In this document: positions 25,645 through 32,968 of the stretch, one piece after another
Layout of the letters: every line of letters starts with the position of its first letter
Position numbering within the stretch: position 1 is the stretch's first letter
Assembly (NCBI RefSeq): GCF_005406125.1
Contig: NZ_BIXZ01000006.1
Coordinates: 124,001 to 188,000 of the forward strand
From: Haloarcula mannanilytica
Lineage (GTDB): Archaea; Halobacteriota; Halobacteria; Halobacteriales; Haloarculaceae
Reading direction: 5' to 3'
DNA: 64,000 bases
Notes under the pieces: generated by a model
Database searches by the model: none
The model's input: only the letters and a program-made list of their open reading frames with translations
What the model was told of the DNA's origin: nothing
Made by a program: the position numbers and the translations under genes

Positions 25645-25806
25645 ATGTGTCAGTACTGTAGCTATCGCTTCCACGACGGCTGGACGCAACTCCTCTCGTA
25701 CGACGATGTCTATCAGACTGCGGTGGGTGCCGAGTCCGAGTCGACGTACGGCTTCCACGAGTCGTGGGACGAACTCCGCGACGAGGTCGGCTACGGCGCG
25801 ACCTGA
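25645..25806 (+). CDS. Small CxxC protein (53 aa)
   Basis: A short gene encoding 53 residues, beginning MCQYCSYRFHDGW, with a CQYC pair near the N-terminus and an acidic C-terminal half (GFHESWDELRDEVG). Composition and third-position G+C fit the surrounding genes. The single CxxC could bind zinc as part of a dimer. It converges on the COG0523 metal-chaperone GTPase, with only 16 bases between stops. No family is recognised. Confidence 0.55.
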   Translation: MCQYCSYRFHDGWTQLLSYDDVYQTAVGAESESTYGFHESWDELRDEVGYGAT

Positions 25807-25822
25807 TCGTGACTGCTGTCGG

Positions 25823-26950
25823 TCACCGTTCCCGCGGAAACGGATCGCTGTCGAACGACTGTACCTGCTCGTCGTCCGTCACCAGACAGTCGTCGAGTTC
25901 GGCGACGATGGCGTCCTCGTCCATCTCCTGTCCGATGAAGACGAGCCGGGTAGACGGCTCGTCGTCACCCCACTCGCCAATGGGTCCGGCCTGTACTGCT
26001 GGGCCGGCCTGACTCACGCCGAGCACTGTCTCGGGCCTGCTGGCGACCCACGCAAAGCCCTTCGCGCGGACGATTGCGCCGTCCCAGTCGTCGAGCCAGT
26101 CGTCGAACCGACCGGGATGAAACGGCGTGTCGCGCCGGTATATGAATGACTCCACGCCATGGGCCGCAGCAGCCGAGGTCTCGCCGTCGTGGTCGTGGCT
26201 ATCGTGGCCGCCTTCGGCATCTGATTCGGCTAACGCCTGCTTCCAGCCCTGCTGTCGTCTGGCGGCCTCGAAATCGAACCGGCCGGTTCCGAGTATCTCG
26301 CCGGGGTCGATTTCGCTGTAAGTCGTTCGATGGATGGTCGCACGCGGCTGGAGTTCTCTGACCGCGGCTTCGACGGCGTCGAGTGCATCGTCGGGAACCA
26401 TATCACACTTGTTCAGGAGGAGGACATCGCAGAACTCGATCTGGTCAACCAGTACCTCGGTGAGCGGCCGCTCTGGATCGGGCGCAGCGTCCGGAAGGGA
26501 CTCCTCGGGGTCGAACGCTTTCCAGAACCCGTAGGCGTCGACGACCGAGACTGTCGTATCCAGATGCAATCCATCGGGCGGATCACCTCCTTCTGGTCCG
26601 ACTGTCAGCGTTCGCGCGATTGGAATCGGTTCGCTGATTCCGGAGGCTTCGACGACGAGATAATCGAACGACCGCTCCTCGGCGAGTCGTGTCACCTCGG
26701 TGATGAGGTCGTCCTGCAGCCGACAGCAGATACACCCGTTCGAGAGGTCAACAACTCCTTTCTCACCGGAATCCGCCTCGTCAGCAATGAGTTCGGCATC
26801 GACGTTTATTTCCCCCATATCGTTGACGACGACGGCGATTCGCCTCTCTCCCGGGTCGCTCAATAGCCTGTTGACCAGTGTCGTCTTCCCCGCACCCAGC
26901 GGTCCGCTGATAACTGTCATCGGAATCGAATCCGTGCTAGAGGTAGCCAT
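25823..26950 (-). CDS. COG0523 (CobW-like) GTPase, metal chaperone
   Basis: A 375-residue G3E GTPase. It has a P-loop GPLGAGKT (16-23), NDMGEINVDAEL, the metal-binding CICC motif (73-76) typical of COG0523, the NKCD base-recognition motif (180-183), a His/Asp-rich loop GGHDSHDHDGE (247-257) and a C-terminal CobW domain. These proteins deliver a metal, commonly Zn(II) or Co, to client enzymes using GTP. The start is set at MATSST; the preceding in-frame ATG would sit in the promoter. A 10-base palindrome lies just upstream, a possible site for a metal-responsive repressor. A creatininase-family metalloenzyme is divergent. Confidence 0.88.
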   Translation of the reverse strand: MATSSTDSIPMTVISGPLGAGKTTLVNRLLSDPGERRIAVVVNDMGEINVDAELIADEADSGEKGVVDLSNGCICCRLQDDLITEVTRLAEERSFDYLVVEASGISEPIPIARTLTVGPEGGDPPDGLHLDTTVSVVDAYGFWKAFDPEESLPDAAPDPERPLTEVLVDQIEFCDVLLLNKCDMVPDDALDAVEAAVRELQPRATIHRTTYSEIDPGEILGTGRFDFEAARRQQGWKQALAESDAEGGHDSHDHDGETSAAAAHGVESFIYRRDTPFHPGRFDDWLDDWDGAIVRAKGFAWVASRPETVLGVSQAGPAVQAGPIGEWGDDEPSTRLVFIGQEMDEDAIVAELDDCLVTDDEQVQSFDSDPFPRER

Positions 26951-26959
26951 ACTATCAAA

Positions 26960-26969
26960 ACACATGTGT
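26960..26969. promoter_or_regulatory. Short palindrome upstream of the COG0523 GTPase
   Basis: ACACATGTGT is a perfect 10-base palindrome ending nine bases from the GTPase start codon. The position suits a repressor site. It is short, so chance is a real alternative. Confidence 0.3.
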
Positions 26970-27076
26970 CAGTTTGTATTAAATCCGTGTTTGACGGTCG
27001 CCACGCAAACGGACGGTTTAACTGTAATATCCGCTGAGAGACTGGGCTTTATCCCGCCCCGTACAGAGATGCGACC

Positions 27077-27817
27077 ATGGATCTACAGACCGAAACATGG
27101 ACCGATATGGCGGACGCCGAGACGGATTTGGCACTCCTTCCTGTCGGGAGTACGGAGCAACATGGGCCACACGCTCCGCTCGGAACGGACACCCTCGATG
27201 CCGAGGTGGTTGCCGAAAGCGGCGCAGAACGGTACGACGATCCGGTCGTTGTCGCACCGGCGGTCCCCGTCGGAGTGGCCGAGGAGCATCGAGCGTTCAC
27301 CGGGACGCTGTGGACCTCAGAGTCGACGTTCCGGTCCTACGTCCGGGATATCGTCCGGAGTCTCGCCAGCCATGGGTGGGATCACGTGGTGCTGGTCAAC
27401 GGTCACGGCGGCAACATCGACGCGCTGCAAGAGGTAGCCGGTACGATAACCCGACACGACGACGCCTTCACCGTCCCGTTTACGTGGTTCAACGCGGTCG
27501 GCGACCACGGTTCTGATATGGGACACGGTGGGCCACTGGAAACGTCGCTGCTCCAGCACACGAATCCCGGGACAGTCCACGAGGACCGACTGGAGAAGGC
27601 CGCAGACGGCGGCAGCGACGGCTGGGGGGAGTGGCAAAGCGGCGTCAATCTCGCTTTCGATTCGGATGAGTTCACGGAAAACGGCGTCGTCGGCGACCCG
27701 CGTGAAGGGAGCGCCGAACGCGGAGAGAAACTGCTTGAACTGGCGACGGAATCGCTTGTGGACTTACTCGATGCTATTGAAGACCGCCCGACTGGGCCAC
27801 GTATAGAAGACGACTGA
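27077..27817 (+). CDS. Creatininase family amidohydrolase
   Basis: A 246-residue enzyme of the creatininase fold. Metal-site motifs are all visible: STEQHGPH (25-32) with Glu27 and His29, Asp38 in LGTDTL, NGHGGN (108-113) and Glu155 in GHGGPLET. Family members include creatininase, the mycofactocin peptidase MftE and archaeal ArfB, which deformylates an intermediate of flavin and F420 biosynthesis. In a haloarchaeon an ArfB-like role is a fair guess, but I cannot separate the subfamilies by eye. It is divergent from the COG0523 metal chaperone, which might supply its metal. Confidence 0.82.
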   Translation: MDLQTETWTDMADAETDLALLPVGSTEQHGPHAPLGTDTLDAEVVAESGAERYDDPVVVAPAVPVGVAEEHRAFTGTLWTSESTFRSYVRDIVRSLASHGWDHVVLVNGHGGNIDALQEVAGTITRHDDAFTVPFTWFNAVGDHGSDMGHGGPLETSLLQHTNPGTVHEDRLEKAADGGSDGWGEWQSGVNLAFDSDEFTENGVVGDPREGSAERGEKLLELATESLVDLLDAIEDRPTGPRIEDD

Positions 27818-27834
27818 CGGTAAATTGCTGTATC

Positions 27835-27850
27835 TGCTAATACATTAGCA
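27835..27850 (+). terminator. Hairpin 3' of the creatininase-family gene
   Basis: TGCTAA-TACA-TTAGCA is a perfect 6-bp stem with a 4-base loop, 17 bases after the stop codon and followed by an A/T-rich tract. It may help end or protect the transcript. Confidence 0.35.
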
Positions 27851-28159
27851 AATTCTACTGTTTGAACCAGCCACTCTGATAAAAACTGCAGCTTACCACT
27901 CAAATTCGTAATATAGAGTTATAATTGGGAATATATTGTCCTAAATGCAGTATATTTCACAATACTTCAGATAGTTTGGCCCCAGCCATGCAGATCAGTC
28001 GTCGCCTGCATCTTACTTGCGGATCTGTGCCCCGTCGGCGTTCGGGGATCCGAAGGACTGTTTCGTCTGTCTCCGGCCGGCTGTAGTGCCGTGCCGGCGC
28101 AGGGCACGAAACCTCTCGTCCGTTCTGTCACTTACAATAACAACTGTACCAGTATTACG
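27851..28159. other. Intergenic region with a possible structured RNA
   Basis: An A+T-rich left half gives way to a G+C-rich core. GGAT (28021-28024) and CCCCG (28030-28034) pair with CGGGG (28043-28047) and ATCC (28048-28051), and GTGCC...GGGCAC forms another stem near 28088-28110. No reading frame looks translated. The stretch lies between two converging genes, where a small RNA could have its own promoter in the A+T-rich part. Confidence 0.3.
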
Positions 28160-28241
28160 ACCGTAATTATTGTCGATTATTTCCGGATAACGCCGCCTAC
28201 GGGGTTGGCGCATACCGGTACATCGCTACAATAATCCGTAT
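28160..28241 (-). repeat. 82-bp hairpin element, copy 2 (3' of symporter gene)
   Basis: This is the reverse-oriented partner of the element at 20720-20801, the same length and 67 of 82 bases identical by hand alignment. Read on the minus strand it begins on the final A of the symporter's TGA. Its arms pair as ATTATTGT (28166-28173) with ACAATAAT (28228-28235), around CCGG/CCGG and CGCC/GGCG. One stem position is C-G in copy 1 and A-T here. Confidence 0.8.
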
Positions 28242-29542
28242 CAGTCGTCTCCGGGAATACCGTCACTGACTCCGGGAGTGTTCCGCGACCAGACACCACC
28301 GTTGAGATCGAGTCCATCGTTCCATTTCCCGACGACGGTCGAGACGGCGAGGTCCCCGGTGACGTTGTTCATCGTGGCGATCCGCCCGAGGATGGGATCG
28401 ACGCCGGCGACGAAGCCAACGACTTCCAGCGGGAGCCCCACCTGCGTGAGAATCACAGTGAGCATGACGATTCCGGCCCCCGGAACACCAGCGGTCCCGA
28501 TGCTGATGAGGACGGCCACAATCAGGACGAAGACCTGTTCGGTGAACACGAGCGGCTGTCCGACGACGTTTGCGGCGAACATTACCGTGATCGCCTGCCG
28601 GATAGCAGCCCCGTCCATGTTCGCCGTTGCACCGACCGGGAGCGTGAATGAATACACCCGCTCGGCGATTTGCAGATCCTCGTCCGCGTTACGCATCGTG
28701 ACTGGGAGGGTCCCGCTCGATGAGCGAGTTGCGAACGCGGTCACCATCGCATCCTTCGCACCGCTGAGGAACGCGATCGGCGACACGTCGACGACCACTC
28801 CCATCAAGAGAATGAGATAGGTAACGACGATGTGAATCCCAATTGCGACAGTGACCGCCAGTACGAGCTCACCCAGCGACGAGAACAGTCCGATGCCCTC
28901 GGTCCCGATTCCCGAGGCCATCAGCGCGAACACGCCGAGCACACCGAATTCGAGGACACCTCGAACGATGACGAACATCGCCTCAGCGCCGACTTCGAAG
29001 GCCCCAAACACCGAATCGACGGTATCAGCCAGCGCTTCCTGCTGGGAGCGGACGTAAGTGAGCGCTATTCCGAACACGATGACGAAAAAGACCGTCGCCA
29101 GCAGGTTCCCCTCTGCCAGCGCCGCGACGGGATTGTTCGGGACGATCCCGAGCACTACCTCCAGTAACGACGGCGGAGCCTGCGATTGCGCTTCACCGCC
29201 GCCGAATTCGAGCCCGCGGCCCGGCTGGAGCACGTTCGCAACTGCCAGGCCGATAATCCCCGCGATGGTGGTCGTCAGGGCGTACAGACCGACTGTAGCG
29301 CCACCGATCTTTCCGAGCTTCGCCGGGGAGAGCTGTCGAATCCCGGTAAGCAGCGTGAAGACGATGATCGGGATGACTAGCATGTTGAGCAGGCGAAGGA
29401 AGAGATCGCCCACCGGTCTGACCACGGCCATCCGGTCTCCGAACGCAATCCCCGCACCTGCTCCCAGGAGGAAGGCGACGAAGATGCGCCAGATCAGCGG
29501 AACGGATCGATACCGATGCCACAGCTTGCGTACGAGGTTCAT
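28241..29542 (-). CDS. Dicarboxylate/amino acid:cation symporter (DAACS)
   Basis: A 433-residue transporter of the GltP/DctA family. It has eight or so helices, the conserved serine-rich re-entrant segment (FATRSSSGTLPVTM), the NMDGAAI motif in the substrate and sodium site, and a second loop with GVPGAGIVML. It imports C4-dicarboxylates or glutamate/aspartate with Na+ or H+. The start at MNLVRKLWHR gives a typical basic cytoplasmic end. The stop codon touches the 82-bp hairpin element. Confidence 0.93.
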   Translation of the reverse strand: MNLVRKLWHRYRSVPLIWRIFVAFLLGAGAGIAFGDRMAVVRPVGDLFLRLLNMLVIPIIVFTLLTGIRQLSPAKLGKIGGATVGLYALTTTIAGIIGLAVANVLQPGRGLEFGGGEAQSQAPPSLLEVVLGIVPNNPVAALAEGNLLATVFFVIVFGIALTYVRSQQEALADTVDSVFGAFEVGAEAMFVIVRGVLEFGVLGVFALMASGIGTEGIGLFSSLGELVLAVTVAIGIHIVVTYLILLMGVVVDVSPIAFLSGAKDAMVTAFATRSSSGTLPVTMRNADEDLQIAERVYSFTLPVGATANMDGAAIRQAITVMFAANVVGQPLVFTEQVFVLIVAVLISIGTAGVPGAGIVMLTVILTQVGLPLEVVGFVAGVDPILGRIATMNNVTGDLAVSTVVGKWNDGLDLNGGVWSRNTPGVSDGIPGDD

Positions 29543-29630
29543 ATTACACGGTAACGGGTGAGTTCGTTTAAACCCGCTAACCCCGCCAGTATGTGCAAGC
29601 GGCTACGATAGTCTCGTCGATTAGAAAGTT

Positions 29631-29820
29631 CTATTTGACATCGATCTCGTTGCCAAGTAGATCGTGATATCGCTTATTTCCTGAAGAAGTAACGAGATAC
29701 ACGCTGGAATTCGATTGCTTTCAGAAGTCCGAACTCGTCGTCACTCCGTCTTACCAGTGATTGTTGCCGGATCAGCCTGACTGATACTTCGGTCTTGTCC
29801 CCGCTCTGGCCGTAGACAGT
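29631..29820 (-). pseudogene. Frameshifted winged-helix regulator remnant
   Basis: On the minus strand one frame reads TVYGQSGDKTEVSVRLIRQQ and on to LLKAIEFQR, then stops making sense; a one-base frame change near 29702 continues as VYLVTSSGNKRYHDLLGNE and ends IDVK-stop. Joined, the pieces look like the end of a winged-helix regulator (the final strand-turn V-T-S-x-G-x-x-Y-H-D is typical). No start codon or N-terminal domain is found upstream, so this would be a 5'-truncated, frameshifted relic. The family is not identified. Confidence 0.4.
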
Positions 29821-30030
29821 GTTGGCTCTCTATCCACCGTCGCTTAAATAACAATAGTACCAACATTAGTCAAACAGGAACTTTCTGGGACAGTGAACAT
29901 TTGAGACGGATTCAGTACGAGACAGCAGAAGCTCACTCGAACGTAGTTTAAGGCAGTTCCCTCGTTGCTGTGATTGCTTTCAGCCACAGAATCCCGTCGG
30001 GGAGTTGCTGTCCGCGAAACGGTTGACAGA
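29821..30030. other. Intergenic region, no gene seen
   Basis: Between the regulator relic and the 436-aa lipoprotein gene I see no believable frame. The 29543-29630 stretch on the other side holds the symporter promoter region. Confidence 0.4.
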
Positions 30031-31341
30031 TTACTCATATCGTAGCACCGAAACGGTTTGGTCCGCTGCAACTGGTGCTGCACGGGCGAGTGCTGTCGCA
30101 TGCCAGTATCCCGCGATGCTGCTGTCGAGATGTGCGGCCGGAATCTCCCCCCGGTGATGCGTTAGCTCGCGGTCAGCGGCCATTACTTGGTAGCTGGCGT
30201 CGACAAGAACTGTCCGGACAAGTTCCGGATGCGAACTCGATTCGAGCGTCCCGGTGAGTACATCGTAGGCAGTCCGTCGGATGTTGCAAACCGATTTTGC
30301 ATCCACCGGGCGAGTGAGCTCCCCTGCTTCTCGGCGCTTTTGGATGTGCTCCAGCGCTTGGAACCGGGCGAGTCGGTTGTGCGCATCGATAACGGCATTC
30401 GCCGGCCCGATGGCGTCCGAAATTCGGCTGACTCCACTCTCGGCGTCCCGGCGAATGTCCGCAGAAACAATCCGCTCTGGCGTCCGGTCGTCGGCAGTCG
30501 GTTCCGGCGGCAGCTTTGCCTGCCTGTCGCGGACATCCGCGAGTAACGTCTCCGCGGCGTCGGTCAGCTCTGGTGTGACCATCCCGGCATCGGCTGGAAG
30601 CGATGCTGTGAACTGCGTTTGCATATGCCGGGCGTCACTGAGATACGCCTGTGCGGACTCGGCCGTCTCGCCCCATTCGGCGACTGACAGCAACGCCGAA
30701 TCTTCGCTGGGCGTGATCTCCGTCTTACCGGCCCGCTCCAGTCTTGCCTCGATGCGGGCGTGGACCAGTGCCGCCCGAACCGGGTCCGTACCGAGGTATT
30801 CGTGGTCCTGCCGTGCTGACCGGGCAGCCGACACCGTCCGGGCGTATTCTGTTCGAAGTTTCGCGGCGGCAAGCCCGCGGTCGGCGACGCCCCATCCCGC
30901 AGCGGCATACCGGGCGCGTTCGCGTGCCCGTCGTAGCGACCGGAGCGCCACCAGTCCGGTTCGGGCCGTCCGCGCACTGTCGAGGCCGTCGGAGGCATCG
31001 CTGGCGGCGTCCGTCAAGCGCTGGCGAATGTGACCGTTCGGAATCTCATCGGCCCCCAGGGTCGTCGGAAGCGTCGCCAGCAGCGAGCGAACCCGCTCGC
31101 GCACGGTATCGAAGTGCTCCGCCGCGATTTCAACCGGAACTGTCGGGGGGACCGGGGGTTCTCGTTCGTCGTCACGCTGGATGTCGGGCAGGTCATAGCT
31201 ATCGATGGTTGGCGTATCCGAACCACCCAAACTGTTCAGACTGCTACAGCCGGCGATGGCACCGGCTCCCGCTACCGCGAGCACGCCACGTCGGGTCAGC
31301 CGAACGGCTCTGCCGTCGGTTTCGGACGGCTTGTCCGTCAT
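30031..31341 (-). CDS. Tat lipoprotein, helical, unknown function (436 aa)
   Basis: The N-terminus has a twin-arginine signal with lipobox: LTRRGVLAVAGAGAIAGCSS, cysteine 32 being the likely lipid site. The mature protein is almost wholly alpha-helical, rich in Ala, Arg and acidic residues (for example RERVRSLLATL, ARSARQDHEYLG, ALEHIQKRREAGEL), like a bundle of long helices on the outer face of the membrane. No known domain was recognised. The start codon overlaps the stop of the preceding lipoprotein gene by four bases (ATGA), so the two are translated together and may work together. Confidence 0.75.
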   Translation of the reverse strand: MTDKPSETDGRAVRLTRRGVLAVAGAGAIAGCSSLNSLGGSDTPTIDSYDLPDIQRDDEREPPVPPTVPVEIAAEHFDTVRERVRSLLATLPTTLGADEIPNGHIRQRLTDAASDASDGLDSARTARTGLVALRSLRRARERARYAAAGWGVADRGLAAAKLRTEYARTVSAARSARQDHEYLGTDPVRAALVHARIEARLERAGKTEITPSEDSALLSVAEWGETAESAQAYLSDARHMQTQFTASLPADAGMVTPELTDAAETLLADVRDRQAKLPPEPTADDRTPERIVSADIRRDAESGVSRISDAIGPANAVIDAHNRLARFQALEHIQKRREAGELTRPVDAKSVCNIRRTAYDVLTGTLESSSHPELVRTVLVDASYQVMAADRELTHHRGEIPAAHLDSSIAGYWHATALARAAPVAADQTVSVLRYE

Positions 31342-32024
31342 GCCTGCTCACCGCCTGTCTCTGTCTCCGTCTGTTGCTCCCTGGCTGAAGCCGACATGCT
31401 CCCACCTTCGCTGTCAGCGCTGACTCGCCGCCCCTCACAGGCGCTCCCACCAATGGAGGAGGAGTAACTGGAGATGTCATCAGCGTTGATCGGTTCGGGA
31501 ATACGGATGAACCAGACGGCGTACAATTCGTTTCCGGCCGTGCAGGGATCGGTGTAGGGACGGGTCACCCGGCCGTAATCGGTCGAGATATTGTCCGTCA
31601 TCCAGCTGATCTGACAGAGCGTTAGCCGAAAACACTCCTCGACCAGCACACTCTGGAGGTAGACGGTCTCGGTTTCGAAATCGGTCGCATCCAGGAACGA
31701 GTCGATCGGCGACCGATCCACGTCGTCGGCGACGGTAATCCGAGCAGCTTTCGACGCCGAATCGATGACTTCCGACTCCAGGCGAGGCGAGTTGCGATCT
31801 TCGGTCGGACGGCTGCCGTCCATCCAGACAGGCAGGCGGTCGGTGTCAACGCGTGTGACGACCGCCGCCGGATCGGTTTCCGTGCCAGTCTCCGGGGGGC
31901 TATCGTCTGCGGACGCGGTACCCGTCGACTCGGAGGTACTTTCGAACATCCCGCTGCAGCCGGCTACCGTGGTGGCTAGTCCGCACGCGCCAGAGAGGAG
32001 GGCACGTCGTGTGGAGGGAACCAT
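31338..32024 (-). CDS. Tat lipoprotein, unknown function (228 aa)
   Basis: A 228-residue protein with the signal STRRALLSGACGLATTVAGCSG, cut short here at its lipobox cysteine. A Ser/Thr/acidic linker follows, then a compact mixed fold with four further cysteines (EECFRLTLCQ, DPCTAGNE, SACEGRR), possibly two disulphides, and a polar acidic tail. I do not recognise the domain. The start is at MVPSTRRA; the longer frame adds 13 residues unlike a Tat signal. It is the first gene of a two-gene operon with the 436-aa lipoprotein. Confidence 0.75.
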   Translation of the reverse strand: MVPSTRRALLSGACGLATTVAGCSGMFESTSESTGTASADDSPPETGTETDPAAVVTRVDTDRLPVWMDGSRPTEDRNSPRLESEVIDSASKAARITVADDVDRSPIDSFLDATDFETETVYLQSVLVEECFRLTLCQISWMTDNISTDYGRVTRPYTDPCTAGNELYAVWFIRIPEPINADDISSYSSSIGGSACEGRRVSADSEGGSMSASAREQQTETETGGEQA

Positions 32025-32321
32025 CGTGTCCCTTCGGGCTTCTATTGTCAGGTATAAAATCATCGCGGTCGGTATGCGCGCTTTTGAGCGTCCAGACAGC
32101 TCACGAGTGGAATACTATTGTCGAATCACCCCGACCGATATTGTGACTGATGGATTGTAAATACAAACGCAGGCTGCACATTGGGTTGTTTGCTCACTCA
32201 AAAGTCAAGCTTTGGATAGTAGCGGCCCTGAATCCAGTAACTAATCCAACCGCTGAATGTGTGTCGGAACCGCCGATACCGCAACACAACGGCTAAACCG
32301 TCCCGCCCCGTGCTGGGGATA

Positions 32322-32918
32322 ATGGGGTCCGAGCAGTCGAAAGTCGCACAGTTGATCGACGCGTACGGACTGGAGTCGATGGGGACAGACCTGGAGCAGG
32401 CCTGGCTCGGGGAAAACCAGGAGCGACAGAGTCTCCGTGATCTCGCCGACCGGTTCAATCGAGCACTCCTCGTCGCAGCGATCCGCGACGCGGGGATGGA
32501 CGTGATCGACGGCGAACCGGCGAACTTCTATCGGCTCTTGACGGCCGAGGACGTGAGCGCGGGCAAACGAATCGAAGCTCGAAACCGCCTCGAACGAGCC
32601 GGTATCGATGTCGGCAAGCTCGAACAGGAGTTCGTCACGTACCAGGCGATACGCTACTACCTGACTGAGATTCGTGGTGTGCGCTACGAGTCCGAACCCG
32701 ACACCGAACAGGTCGAGCGGGAACGAGGCACTATCGACCGACTGCGCAGTCGCGTCGAGACGGTCGTCCGAGATACGGTCGACCGACTGGACTCCGGTGA
32801 CAAACTCACGGTCGGCGAGTACCGCGTGTTCGTGAGCATCGATATTCGCTGTCAGGACTGTGGGACCCGCTATAGTATCAGCGATCTCCTCAACCGCGGC
32901 GGCTGCAATTGCCAGTAA
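32322..32918 (+). CDS. rdfA: Rod-determining factor RdfA
   Basis: A 198-residue protein matching RdfA: SKVAQLIDAYGLE near the N-terminus, SLRDLADRFNRALLVAAIRDAGMD and NFYRLLTAEDVSAGKR in the middle, and a C-terminal zinc-ribbon-like end CQDCGTRYSISDLLNRGGCNC in two pieces (CxxC and CxC). In Haloferax volcanii RdfA is needed for rod-shaped cells and lies beside an SMC-like gene, as here. The start is at MGSEQSKV; an upstream extension of 21 residues is rich in Arg. RdfA and the SMC-related gene are convergent with about 50 bases between stops. Confidence 0.88.
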   Translation: MGSEQSKVAQLIDAYGLESMGTDLEQAWLGENQERQSLRDLADRFNRALLVAAIRDAGMDVIDGEPANFYRLLTAEDVSAGKRIEARNRLERAGIDVGKLEQEFVTYQAIRYYLTEIRGVRYESEPDTEQVERERGTIDRLRSRVETVVRDTVDRLDSGDKLTVGEYRVFVSIDIRCQDCGTRYSISDLLNRGGCNCQ

Positions 32919-32968
32919 GCGAGAGGGTGTCTCTGACACTGAGAGGGCCAAGAACAGACACTGATCGG

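Noticed and set aside
27835-27850. TGCTAA/TTAGCA palindrome as another copy of a repeat family
   Set aside because: It shares no longer sequence with the 75-bp or 82-bp repeats; kept only as a local hairpin.
29708-29985. GATTGCTTTCAG occurring twice (near 29712 and 29969) as a repeat
   Set aside because: Only 12 bases, with no similarity in the flanks; probably chance in a low-constraint region.
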